A DNA stretch of 64,000 nucleotides from Strongylocentrotus droebachiensis (Eukaryota; Echinodermata; Echinoidea; Camarodonta; Strongylocentrotidae): NCBI GenBank assembly GCA_035222895.1, contig JAVYIG010000868.1, positions 1 through 64,000 on the forward strand, given 5' to 3'. The position numbers and the translations under genes were made by a program. Below are positions 22,074-63,400 of the stretch, one piece after another. Every line of letters begins with the position of its first letter. Positions within the stretch are counted from its first letter, which is position 1. Under the pieces are notes generated by a model that worked only from the letters and a program-made list of their open reading frames with translations, did not search any database and had not been told where the DNA came from.

Positions 22074-23264
22074 ATGCCAGATAATTATTGTAGCACTAAA
22101 CTTAAAACACCTCAGTATACAGATACTAGTCCAGATAATGCAAACAAGATTTACAACATAGTTGCAGGTCGTCACAGAAAGGCGACCACAATTTTCTTTG
22201 TGAATGATGCCTATGACCTAGATGAGAGTATCAAGGATAGTGAACATCAGAGGCGTACAGGCGTTACTGATGTAGGAGGTAGCCGAAATGTATTTATGAG
22301 AAGAGATGATCCACTGCCAACATCCAGGCTGTTCAATGATATGTTCAAAAATCCAGGCAACAAAGTTCGGCTCCAACAGTTTCTGAATGCAGAGTTCAAG
22401 ATCATGTCATTAGAACACCCAGAGACGACTTATATATACTCAGTGAGAGATCGTTGCTCAGATCTGCAGAAGGGCACAGAATTAGAGCAATTCAAATGCC
22501 AACACACAGAAGCGGACACCATCCTTCTCTATGTGTATTACCAACTAAGACAGTCAGGTGTGGAAGACACTGTTGTTATCGATGCAGAAGACACAGATGT
22601 TATGGTTCTAGCAGCATACGCAGCCCATCAGATTGAAGGACCATTAGGCATCAAGAGGAAGGGCTTCGTCTATGACTGTAAGAAGCTTTGCAGTCCTGAA
22701 GTGGCAGATGTCATTGTCCCCTTTCATGTTCATACTGGTGCAGACGCTGTCTCTGGCTTCTATGGCCATGGCAAACCATCCATCTTTGAATCGGCAATGA
22801 AGTCAGAGGAAGGAAGGAGTTTGCTCCAAGGACTTGGGAAACAGCTGCCTGTATCAGAAGACACCCAAATCGACATGGAGCAATTCACAATTAAGTTCAT
22901 CTACAAAGACAAAACTAGTACAAGTTTAGCAAAGGCAAGAGCAAAGAAGTGGGAGAGTATGAAGAAAAAAGCAACACAGAGAATGCCACCTGATTGCGAC
23001 TCACATCAGATGAAGGTCAGACGAGCCAACTATCAGGCATACATCTTCCTGAACTTCAGGAGTCCAGATGCTCCTCCATCACCTCTCCACCATGGATGGC
23101 ACATGAAAGATGGCAACTGCATCCCACTTCGATACACCAAGCCTGCATTGCCTACACGTTTGACCAACCTAATACCAGCAGATGACCAATCTCCACAGTC
23201 TGACTCCGATTCGGATATCGATAATGATCAAGACTCTGTCTCTGAAGATTCCGACTATGCGTAG
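22074..23264 (+). CDS. Uncharacterised element-borne protein, FEN/PIN-like
   Basis: 396 residues, starting in the spacer and running through the right arm. Order: N-terminal segment with SIKDSEHQRR (about 52-61); HTEADT (about 145-150); IDAEDTDVMVLAAY (about 169-182); HVHTGADAVSGFYGHGK (about 222-238); a basic segment; then an acidic Ser/Asp tail. I know this architecture (HxEADT, SxDTDVxVL, HxxTGxDxxSxFxGKGK) from many unnamed predicted proteins of marine invertebrates. The spaced Asp/Glu blocks suggest a metal-binding FEN1/PIN-type nuclease fold, which is inference. A TAA lies five codons before the ATG, inside the left arm, and the ORF opens at the arm/spacer junction. Relatives are longer at the N-terminus as far as I recall, so this copy is probably 5'-truncated. 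Confidence 0.65.
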   Translation: MPDNYCSTKLKTPQYTDTSPDNANKIYNIVAGRHRKATTIFFVNDAYDLDESIKDSEHQRRTGVTDVGGSRNVFMRRDDPLPTSRLFNDMFKNPGNKVRLQQFLNAEFKIMSLEHPETTYIYSVRDRCSDLQKGTELEQFKCQHTEADTILLYVYYQLRQSGVEDTVVIDAEDTDVMVLAAYAAHQIEGPLGIKRKGFVYDCKKLCSPEVADVIVPFHVHTGADAVSGFYGHGKPSIFESAMKSEEGRSLLQGLGKQLPVSEDTQIDMEQFTIKFIYKDKTSTSLAKARAKKWESMKKKATQRMPPDCDSHQMKVRRANYQAYIFLNFRSPDAPPSPLHHGWHMKDGNCIPLRYTKPALPTRLTNLIPADDQSPQSDSDSDIDNDQDSVSEDSDYA

Positions 23265-25069
23265 AACCTCTGATTTGTCACATCTATCCGTCCTTAAAGG
23301 TATGTTGCAACAAATTAAGACATTTACCATACCTAGTAAGAGAGCGCAGGGTTGTGTATGTAACTGATGGGCAGATAAAAACAATCAAGCTAATTTGACA
23401 TTGTGGTCACCAGTTAAATTACATGTAAACTACATTGTGACACTTAAAAAAAAATGAACATGGCTTTGTTGTCATTCCTATCGTATTTTAACCCTAGAAT
23501 GAAACTGCTCTTTCTCATTCAGTGTGAGAGTGCATTACAGCACAATTTAGGTCAATTAAACATTTTTGACCCCAAATGACCCCATTTTGGCCTTATAATG
23601 ACTCCTTACATCAATTGAATATGGTTTTCTAAATTAAAAAAAAAAAAAAAAAATTCATTCACTATTATTCATCAATTTACACATAATTTGACACAAATAA
23701 CTTCTAAGTCTGTTAGTGTATTTTGATCCCAAAGGAGCTCATTTGACCCCAAATGACCTTATTTTGACCCCTTATATCTTTTGAATACGGTCTTCTTAAG
23801 TAGAAATTGTCTCATTCAAATTTCTAAATCAAAATACATATAAATAGACACAAAAAACATGAAAATTGATCGATCCTAACACTTTTAGTGTATTTTGCCC
23901 TCAAATGAAAGTTTGTTGACCTTTTGACTTTTCCGGCCATAACTTCTTAACGGGAGGTCAGGGGTATAAGATCATGTACACTTTTTTGTTCAGTATGACG
24001 AGACAAACAATTTGACATGTCTTTTAACATAATCAGGGCATTTAAAAAAATTGACCCCCTATTGACCCCATTTTGACCTTATTTTGACCCCTACAAGAGT
24101 TGCCGGGGGTTAGGAGGGGACTACCCAAGCTAATTTTAATCATTTACCTCCAAACAACTCAAAAACACTTAAAAACCTTTGTCCCCGAAAAATATCAGCG
24201 GGGTCTACACACTTTGACTCTACTATTAGTAATATTTGTAAGTCTGCTTCCTTTGGTATATATAAGATCAGTAGAATCAGGAGGCTACTTGACCGACCCA
24301 CAACTTCAAAATTAGTTCATGCTTTTGTCTCGACCCATATCGATTACTGTAATTCTTCTCTCTCTGGCCTCCCTCAGTCACATCTAGTCCCACTTTAAAG
24401 GGTACAGAATAGCGCTGCTCGGCTTGTGACTCTCTCGCGTAAATCAGAGCACATAACTCCAATATTGAACTCACTACATTGGCTTAAAATTCACCACCGC
24501 ATATCCTTCAAAATTCTTCTCCTGTGCTACAAAGCTATCAATGGCTTTGCCCCCTCTTACCTTTCCGATCTCATATCCTTACGTTCCCGTACGTCGTCAC
24601 GAACACTTCGTTCATCTTCCACATTACTGTTAACACCTGGACCCCGCACTAACACCCGGTATGGTGACCGCGCCTTTTCAGTTATTGCCCCCGCTCTCTG
24701 GAACAAACTGCCCGCCTTTATTCACTGCGCCCCCTCTGTATCTCAATTCAAATCTCTACTCAAAACCTATCTTTTCAAATTGTAAATTGCAGTTGTGCGT
24801 CGGTCAATGGAGGTGCGCACCATATTTGTCTTTATTTAGTTGATTGCCACTGTTTTTCTTACCTTATCTATGTTACTTTTGTATTTTTGCTTTTTCTTCT
24901 AATTTAATTCTACGGGTTATAGTCTTCTCTTAATCAGAACACTGTGCGCTTAGAAACATCAGTATTAAGCGCCTAATAAATGTTATGTATTATTATTATT
25001 ATTTTATTATTATACATTATGATAGAAAATACTTTTTTTTTTCTCAATGCCATTTTGTACCGACTAATT

Positions 25070-26765
25070 TTTACTCGGTTTCCATTTAATGTCTTCTCTG
25101 GAGGAACAACATGAAGAGAGTACAAGATTTAGGAAGTGAGTTGGTAATTTATGATATTTTAGTATAAAACAGCTGACTCTTGCCCAGAATAACATCACAA
25201 TCGCAGAACCAGTACGCCGAATGTAGATTCTCGAAGAGTAAGAAATTTTATCTTCCAAATTTAACAGCTACCAACTTTTACAGATACACTTTTATTCCCG
25301 ATAACTCATTTGTTCGCAGAATGGAAAATACGAATACACAATTAAAAAACCACCATAACTTTTGGAGTTCTTTTCTTCAGCCATTCTCTTACAAACAAAA
25401 AACACATTTGGAAGTGCGATATGATATGCAAAGTGGTTCTTGTTTTCTACCCATATAAGCATGTTAAAGCAAGCATAAATTATGGGGAGTGATTCGAAAT
25501 TGTGTGCCAATTATAAACTCTTGACAATCTTGGGGCGCTTCACACCGCCCCCTCCAATTCAAGTTCCGCTAATGTCAAGAAGTTGCTCTGTCATTTGCTT
25601 CCATAGATGATCATCTTTTTTGTCAAATGATAATCATGACTACACTCCTTGTTTAAGGTTTCCCCCTCCCCTGCCAATTAAAAACGAGATAAACATTTGT
25701 ATCCATGAGGGGATTTTAACTTTCGATTTCTAAAATTTATAAAGATTTGATTATATGAGTTAAACATGAGTCTAATACATGTGCATTTGTTAAAAGTTCT
25801 AATAGTGGAAATTTAAATAGGTCAAGTAATTAGAACAATTGAGTTAATTGTGATTTTTACTTTTACTTGCTCGACTAATGAAATGAAAGTAGGCATTACG
25901 ACAAAGATTATTTGAAATATTATAATGAACGAAAATGAAATTGAGTTAAGGGTTTTAGTTTTCATTTTCTAGAATTTGTAAAAAAATTGGATGAAAGGGA
26001 AAGAAAAAAATTACATTATTTTGTAAAAATTGATGCTATTTAGATTTTAAAAAACAAAAAAGGACGAACAATTCAGTTGATTAGGGCTTTGAATTTAATT
26101 TGCTATAATTTGCAAAACCCAATAAAAGGAAAGAAGGCGATAAATCAAATATTTTAAACACGCAAAAGAGGATAACAAATAACGTCATCGAGGTTTAAGT
26201 TTTAAAATTTACCGAAATTCTAAAACTATGAAAGAGGAGAGGGCAAATACAAGTTTAATACATTTGGTAATAGTGATGATATTTATATATATAACTATGT
26301 CACAAGAAATTACTTAGTAATTGTACACGGGTTATATTGTAATTCTACTTTGACTTTTTATTCATCACTTATATATACACTGTATGGTATAGAATGTAAA
26401 ATACGTTTTGAGATGAAGATATCATGTTAGAAAAGAGCACTTTTTATATACATGTATATTGTTCAAGGAATTCCGATATCAATATTCTATGTTTTGTAGT
26501 ATCAATTTAGAATTTCGTGCATAGTAATCACACTGTTTATATAGTTTTTAAACAGGATGCAATGGCTTCATTTGATTTTGAATAAGTAACCTGAGTAGCT
26601 GAAGATTTAGAGAGAAGATGTTCTGTAAGTAATGCGATGACACAAGCAGGAAAGAAATCGCCTTTTCGGTCAAAACTGGTGTGTTTCTAGAGTTTTCTTT
26701 TGTAAATAAAAGAAGAAAAAAAAAAGGAAAAAATACTACAAATAATAATTTGTTGAAAATGTGCT
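25070..26765. other. AT-rich intergenic DNA
   Basis: Strongly AT-rich. I see no gene, inverted repeat or splice-bounded exon. Confidence 0.5.
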
Positions 26766-26769
26766 GCGT

Positions 26770-26856
26770 TTGATTATAGATTATAGATTATAGATTGCAG
26801 GGCCTTCAGGGAGAACAGTATGAATACCGATGAGGCTACCCTGGTTAAACAAGACA

Positions 26857-26905
<49 letters not shown>
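26770..26905 (+). mobile_element. CR1/L2-type 3' tail with (ATT)n
   Basis: GATTATA repeats, then GAGGCTACCCTGGTTAAACA and a 40-base (ATT)n run. This resembles the extreme 3' end of CR1/L2-like retrotransposons. No coding part is attached. Confidence 0.45.
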
Positions 26906-27019
26906 GAGATTATAGAGCTCAAATTATAAAAGATATATTTAGAGAATCGGATTGGGTTTAGATATAAAATTTGAAAAAAGAATGTACAGTGTGTACTGAT
27001 GAAATAGTAAAGTATTTTT

Positions 27020-28650
27020 TTTTATTGTCCTCTTTATACCGAGGTGTTTTATTTCACATATTTCACATTTCATACATATTTACATCAATTTACATTTTAA
27101 CATAATAAAAAAAAGACAAAGTATTTAAATAAATAATTATCACCTTAACAATTCTTGACAAATTTCTTTGTGTTTCGTCAATAAAAAACTTTTTCTTTTT
27201 GCTAGGTAATGTAAGGTTTTAATTTTACTGATCCAAGTGGTTACTTGTTTATTTTACACTGTACATTAATTAGCTTAATTTCCACTCCGATATGCTTCAG
27301 CGCACTTCTGACCTACATTCATTCTCTCATGTCTGCTAGCTCTTGGCTTCTATTGTTCTGTCCCTTTTCATTCATCCTCGTGCACATTACCTGCTATAGC
27401 ACCACACACACACATACTTCCTTATCTCTTAGCTATTCAACCCAGCACACATGGCACATGGCACTCTATCTTTTACAAGCTTTTCTATTGGTTACTTACT
27501 TATCGTCCAATCTTGTGATTGATGATTATTGTTTCATGGAATTGCATGTCAGCCATCTTGGCAGCCATTTTGTGGTTGTAATAAAATCTAGCAGTGCAGC
27601 TCAAGTCATCAAACATGTAAGACCACTTTTGTCTTGTGTGGGTCCTTACAGTAATATCGTAGTTTTATTTTGAAATTTATGAACAGACTTTTACTAGTGT
27701 ACTCTTTTCCATCACACCGAAGTTTAATATACATTATGTTTATTATGTATTGTCCTAAAATTAACAAGAAATTTTTCCCTTTTTTCAATAAAATAACCTA
27801 TAACTAATGCTTTTTCATTAAATTTTATTTGTTCATGAAAGTAGATATAATATAAGTTTTCAATAATTTTCCAAAAACTCTAACCTTGTTACATTTTAAC
27901 AAGACATGAAAAGTATTTTCTGTTATATCACACTGGTCATTTTCCATTATACGCCATCTGCATAAATTATGTTTTTGATGGAAATATGTTATGCAATATT
28001 TTAAAATTAACTTGCTTTATCATATTATTTCCTATTTGTTGAAATTTAAAATTGAATACATTCTGCCATTTAAAAGAAACAGGTAAGTTCAAGTAATATT
28101 CCAAGTAACGTGTAACATTTGGTTATTGAAGTTTTTGTTTCAGGAGGGATAAATAATAATGTTTCGTCTTGAAACTAGATATATCAACAACTGTAGCTAC
28201 CTCAAATAAATTTGAATCGTTTTGTTTACTAATTAATTCAACATTCTGTAGAACGTATAATTTATTCAACCAATAGCATGGGAAACATTTCTTCAATTTT
28301 GCATATTCGAACTCAAATAATAATTGATGAATACCAACTTTTCTATTTATCATAGACGTGTCTTTCCAAAAACCATTTTTAATCACGTGCTTTACTTTAG
28401 AAATTCCAGCTACGTACCACTTTGAAAACAATAATGTAGAATTTTTAAATCTAATATGGCTGTTTTTCCATAATATCTCCTCTTCTATTTCTGTTACATC
28501 AACTAAACCTCGATATTTAAATTCTGACCGTGCAACAAGAAGATTTTGATAAAACTCTGACAGTCCTTTTTGTATACACATCATTTTCATATCTTTCTTA
28601 TTCAAATTATATCGTAAAATATCTGGAAAAAAATCCAATATAAAATATAG
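27020..28650 (-). mobile_element. L1/Tx1-like non-LTR 3' part, decayed
   Basis: Read on the minus strand, 28638-28123 is an open 171-codon stretch with GLSEFYQNLLVARSEFKY, EEILWKNSHIRF and a WYVAGISKVKHVI segment, the post-reverse-transcriptase region of L1/Tx1-type elements. Beyond it, after frame breaks, come VNFKILHNIFPSKT (about 28010) and a cysteine/histidine-containing stretch with ENTFHVLLKC (about 27910), both usual in that region. The last coding-like piece and an AATAAA-type end lie near 27200-27020. About 27245-27740 does not fit and may be a later insertion. Frameshifts and stops make it non-functional. Confidence 0.75.
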
Positions 28651-28693
28651 TATAGTAATAATGACTGCTATTTTATACGCTGAAGAGGAGGTT

Positions 28694-28742
28694 ACATCGT
28701 GCTATCGCCCAAAGGCGTGCCGAGGGGTGATAGCACGATGCA
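28694..28742. repeat. Short hairpin, CATCGTGCTATC arms
   Basis: CATCGTGCTATCGCCC and GGGGTGATAGCACGATG face each other across about 16 bases. Confidence 0.75.
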
Positions 28743-28749
28743 ACGTCCC

Positions 28750-29270
28750 CGAGAGCCTCAGTATACAAACAACTATGCCTCGAATATTAAAGCAGTCATT
28801 TTATATTTTATATACCAAAAAAAGGGTCATAGAATACATGTGCGACTTGCCAATCATGGTAATCAAGTTTGTTTACGCTATCGAGGCCAAAAATGTGTTT
28901 GATGTCTCTTCGCCATAGTCTGAGAGGCAGACATACCTACAAACAGACATACAAAGACATAATAGAGTGTGGGAAGGGGCAGGGGGGGGGGGGGGCTATT
29001 CCGGTGATGTTTTCCCTCCATCAGAGAATAGAGTTGGCATCACCTGTGATATCGGTACACTCAAGAGGGCAGCATTCTATCTTTTGATCAAAGAGAGATC
29101 GATCAGTATGTCCTCCAAAGGAGAACGCTTTTGATGGATTAGGCGGGGAAGGTGTGTGGAATAAAAGCGGGGGCTAGAGGCTAAGCACCCCCACCCCGCG
29201 GCAATGTTAAGCTGTTTCTATTTTGGCTATATCATACATGTGAAGGATGTTTGCATGACAAATTTGTATT
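28750..29270. other. Intergenic DNA
   Basis: Contains a poly-G run at about 28983-28994; no gene seen. Confidence 0.5.
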
Positions 29271-29273
29271 TTA

Positions 29274-30005
29274 ATGTTAAAACATCATAAACAATATTAC
29301 TCCTATTGCTTTCTTACAAAACTTATTTATAATACTGGAAAGTTGATAATTTCTAGTTCCAAGCCGCTCCAAGCCGCCCAATATAGTTTGTTGTTTGGTT
29401 TGCCAGATTCTCTCATAGACAAGGTCCAAATAGTTCAAAATTGTGCAGCTAGAATTGTCTCACGTAAACGTAAACGAGATCACATTACTCCCGTGTTATA
29501 TGATTTACATTGGTTACCTGTAAGAGATAGAATCAGCTTTAAACTCTTAACAATTGCATATAAATGTAAACACAATGATACTCCCATGTATTTGCAAAAT
29601 ATTATTTCAAGTCATCTACCAACTCGCAATCTCCGTTCATCTTCAAAACATACATTCACACCTTTAGTCACATCCACCAAAACAGTGCACCGTGCTTTCC
29701 AGTATGCCATACCAAAACTATGGAACAATCTTCCGGGGTCTCTAAAACGTTGTCCTTCACTAAATCAGTTTAAATCCGACTTAAAAACATATCTGTTTCT
29801 ATCATGCCAGTCTTAAATTTAAATTTATGTAGTAAACATGTGAATTTTGTAATTGATTTGATAATTGTAATTGCTTAACGGTGAAAGCTCAATATTCTTC
29901 ATGTCTTTTCTCTCTTCTCTCTCTCTCTCTCTCTCTCGTATCTAAGCGCATAGAGACAATTTTGTAATATGCGCTATATAAGAATTGAACATTATTATTA
30001 TTATT
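29274..30005 (+). mobile_element. CR1/L2-like non-LTR 3' end
   Basis: 29274-29816 holds an open reverse-transcriptase C-terminal stretch: LLFGLPDSLIDKVQIVQNCA, DHITPVLYDLHWLPVRDRIS, NLRSSS, LWNNLPGSL and FKSDLKTYLFL, then stop. After a short untranslated part with a CT tract come AAGCGCATAGAGAC, ATATGCGCTATATAA and (ATT)n ending near 30004. Related to, but distinct from, the copy at 20195-25015. 5'-truncated. Confidence 0.9.
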
Positions 30006-31097
30006 AATCGTATAAATTTTAGATCAGAATTTGGTTTTTAAAATTCTTGCGTTCTCCTTGTCGATGTACCCATTAATATTTTCATCAAGTCACATTCATC
30101 ATTACCTGCATTCATATTGGAGACAACAGCTCATCCCACACCATCGTTGATAAATATCCGTTAAACATTTTACATTTTATTTTTCATTGCAGGTTTGACT
30201 TAATATAATGTTCAGCTGGTTCTCACATCCGAGGCTCTTCCCGCTTCTGATTTTCTTCTTCTTCAAATAGTTCCGCAAATAGTAAATATTAAATCAGATG
30301 AAATTGACAGCTCGAATCTAATATGAGCCGAGAACCGGGAAGCCGGGAAAGATTACTGACATTTTGAGGCAACGGAATAGAAGAGTGAGTGATAGTAATA
30401 TGTGATGGGGGTGAATATGGGAAATAAGGATGCTGGCAGCCTGAAAGAAAGGAGAGAGGGGGAGATAGAATTGACAGAGGGTGAGAGCATGGAGAGAGGG
30501 AGAGGGGAGAGATAGAGATTGGGAAATGGGCATTGCGACAAAGTGATATGAAAGTAATAATAATTGTTTAAAAAAATCGGGCCAAAATATCGATCGATGA
30601 AAGTTCAATAATGACAAATCCATACTGATTTTTTCCTCAAATCGTTCATTAAAATAATGGGCAATGCCTGTATGAAAAAATTCGAAGCACACCGCCCAGA
30701 TCGGGTGACGCTATATAGTTGTCACCCTTTTTCTTTTTTGTTTGTTATAAGTGTCCCCTTTTACTTTCTTCATGATTTATGTGGCAAATAATTATTTAAA
30801 GCGACTAAGAGCAACTTTTTTCGAATTTTCCCTAATGCTCGCTCAATTATGTTACTTACATTGTTCCAGTCTTTTATGACGCTATTGTGATTAAATTCTC
30901 GCCATGGATGTTTTTCGCTTTTTTAAAGATCTCATTGGTCGCTTCGCTCCCAAATAATTGCAAAGTATGATGCTTAAGCAGTATTAAAGACATAAACAAA
31001 TATTGAAATCATCCCTGGTATTAATACTGTAATCACAACTAATGCAGTGGGATATACCATTGTTCGAATATCATATATTTTCGCTTTAAGGTTGCCC
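30006..31097. other. Intergenic DNA, purine-rich patch
   Basis: 30360-30540 is rich in GA on the plus strand. No gene seen. Confidence 0.5.
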
Positions 31098-31466
31098 TTT
31101 GTAGGCAGGGGCGTAGACAACGGGGGGGATGAGGGGGATGCATCCCCCCCACCTCATAAGGTGGGGGGGGGGGGGTGGCATGTACAATCATCCCCCCAGG
31201 TTTTGGGGGATGATATGTGCTTACTTAATAAGTCATAATGATGATAATAATAGTAATAATAATAATGATAACAATTATAATATTAATAATAATAATAATT
31301 ATGATGATGATAATAATAAGCCTCATCATTATTGTAATTGTGTTTATTGTTATTAGCCGCATTCACACGGTGAAAGCCAATTCAGACGGTAACAAAAAAG
31401 AAAATCTTACAAGTATTTTGTGGTTATCTTGTGGTTTGGAAACCACAAGATAACCACAAGATTAAA

Positions 31467-31897
31467 CAGGCGCGGATCTACGGGGGGGGGGGGTTTTAAA
31501 CCCCCTAAACCCTTGGGCGGCCCAAAAAACAAACAAACAAAAAAAAAGGAAAAAAAAAAAGAAAAAAAAAGAAAAAAGAACGCACGCTGGAGAGAAACCC
31601 TTTAAAGTGCAAATATTGTGAGAAGATATTCAACTCATCTGGTAACTTAACCAAACACATGATAACTCTGGATATAACTGTGTATTTAACTGTTACTTGA
31701 TTTAAAAAGACGTTATCATGCACTGCTTTTTATGGTCTCCATTGTGTTAATAGATGCCAGGAAAACATCACTTACGGGGTTCAAATAAACACCCCCAAAA
31801 AATTCGGCTCGCCGCTTCGCGGCTCGTGGACGATGCTCCGCATCGTCATTATTTTGGTTACCCCCCCCCCCTTAGCAGAAAGCTAGATCCGCCCCTG
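31467..31897. mobile_element. Nested hAT-like element, 431 bp
   Basis: The ends CAGGCGCGGATCTA and TAGATCCGCCCCTG are inverted with one mismatch, of the hAT CAGGGGCGGATC type. The 8 bases outside each end (AGATTAAA and AGTCATCC) do not match, so a target duplication is lost or never existed. It carries a zinc-finger-like coding remnant. Confidence 0.75.
31578..31667 (+). pseudogene. C2H2 zinc-finger fragment, frameshifted
   Basis: Reads RTHAGEKPFK and then, after one extra G (at about 31608), CKYCEKIFNSSGNLTKHM. The HxGEKPF linker, Cys-x2-Cys, 12 spacer residues and His are the classic C2H2 pattern. The second His is missing. It lies wholly inside a hAT-like element and looks like a captured host-gene piece. 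Confidence 0.8.
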
Positions 31898-32517
31898 AGT
31901 CATCCCCCCCCCCAGGTGTACGAACCTGTCTACGCCACTGTTTGTAGGTGACCCTTTTCGTAGTGCGCCCCCCCCCCCCCCCCCACTTAGGAAGACACTC
32001 CGCTGGCCTGTCCGCTGCCCCTTCAGACTGACAGTGACGCGGTGAAAAATTGCCGTTGCTAAATTCGTGTGAAGTTTTATCCACTTTTATACGTTATACC
32101 ATAGGCCATAATTCCCATAGAAAATGCACATGTAATCATGAACGATGTGATGAAATCCAAAAGAAGATTAGCTGATTACTAGTTAAATATAGAATGACGG
32201 TACTTTGTTGTGCTCCTTAGTTATATTATATCAAATATAATTTGTAGTGTGACTTTATGCAACTCTGATGTTTGTGTATCTTTGATTGTTTTTTTTAAAT
32301 GCATTTATCACTGTTTTACGTACGTTAAGAACTGATTTTTGTATTACTGAATCAGTTATTTGTTGGTGTTTTCTTCTCGTAAAATAATAATTCATAATAA
32401 TTACTTTTACAGGGGGGCACACCCTACAAGCTTTGCTTTTTAGTCGGCTTTTCACATTATATTGTACAAATTGATCTAGAATTCTAGACCTATAATGGAG
32501 TCTGTGAATATTTAAAA

Positions 32518-32662
32518 TATGAATATGTAATATAATGTGTAATATAATGTGTAATAATGTGTAATATGTAATATGTGAATATGTAAAAATGTACCATCAT
32601 TGTAAATATGAAAATTGAAAGAGGAAAAATAAATGAATTGAATCGAATTGAATTGAATTATG
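32518..32662. repeat. AT-rich tandem repeats
   Basis: GTAATATAATGT-type units (32518-32590) followed by (GAATT)n at about 32634-32660. Confidence 0.8.
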
Positions 32663-32945
32663 TCTTCATAATTATCATAGTATAATAGCGGTTGTATGTG
32701 TAAAATGAGATCTGTACTGTCATCAAATTGGCAATTCCACACATTGGTGTACTTTGAACGTGCTACCTTCAACATGCAATATCAAAGCGAATGCCATTTG
32801 TTAGTCCTCTAATTTCAACCAGGGCGCACTGTGTTTTATCCCTGCGAGAAAAGAAAACACACAACAGAAACTGACGGGCAACTATTTCAATCTTTTATCC
32901 CACCTTTTGTCATTGTGATGAGAATGGATATTGGTGAAGTGTAAT

Positions 32946-63400
<30,455 letters not shown>

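Larger units (their letters stand above)
20283..24225. mobile_element. 3.94-kb palindromic transposable element
   Basis: Left arm 20283-22070 and right arm 22421-24225 are near-identical inverted copies around a 350-base spacer (22071-22420). The termini read TAGTAGAGTCAAAGTG and inverse. Both ends are flanked by TTA (20280-20282, 24226-24228), a 3-bp target duplication proven by frame restoration of the host retrotransposon. Each arm carries subterminal GGGGTCA/AAGGTCA repeats, a poly-T/A tract, and the C-terminal two thirds of an uncharacterised ORF. A 3-bp TTA duplication fits PIF/Harbinger and also occurs in other groups; no recognisable DDE transposase is present, so the superfamily is open. 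Confidence 0.9.
20195..25015 (+). mobile_element. CR1/L2-like non-LTR 3' end, split by insertion
   Basis: The C-terminal part of a non-LTR reverse transcriptase polyprotein in two pieces: 20195-20282 (ending LTFKQHI) and 24229-24785 (ICKSASFGIYKI, HIDYCNSSLSGLP, SLHWLKI, LWNKLP, QFKSLLKTYLF, stop). The frame between them is restored exactly if the inserted 3.94-kb element and one TTA copy are removed. One in-frame TAA remains at 24396-24398, where family members usually have a Gln codon. The 3' untranslated part ends with a GCGC-containing hairpin and an ATT microsatellite at about 24990-25012, the tail type of CR1/L2 elements. 5'-truncated and dead. Confidence 0.88.
31106..31940. mobile_element. 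hAT-type element, 835 bp, with nested insert
   Basis: The ends CAGGGGCGTAGACA and TGTCTACGCCACTG are inverted repeats with one mismatch. A perfect 8-bp duplication, TTTGTAGG, flanks it (31098-31105, 31941-31948). The interior holds poly-G/C runs, a GAT/AAT microsatellite at 31235-31320 and a second hAT-like element at 31467-31897. No transposase. Confidence 0.92.

Noticed and set aside
20195-24785. The two reverse-transcriptase pieces as separate elements
   Set aside because: They rejoin in frame at the base when the palindromic element and one TTA are removed, so they are one copy.
27245-27673. 142-codon hydrophobic open frame
   Set aside because: No family resemblance; it lies within a decayed retrotransposon region and has AT-rich composition typical of chance frames.
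28661-28918. Short open frames over 28.66-29.09 kb
   Set aside because: Overlapping frames on a small hairpin and AT-rich DNA with no domain or splice support.
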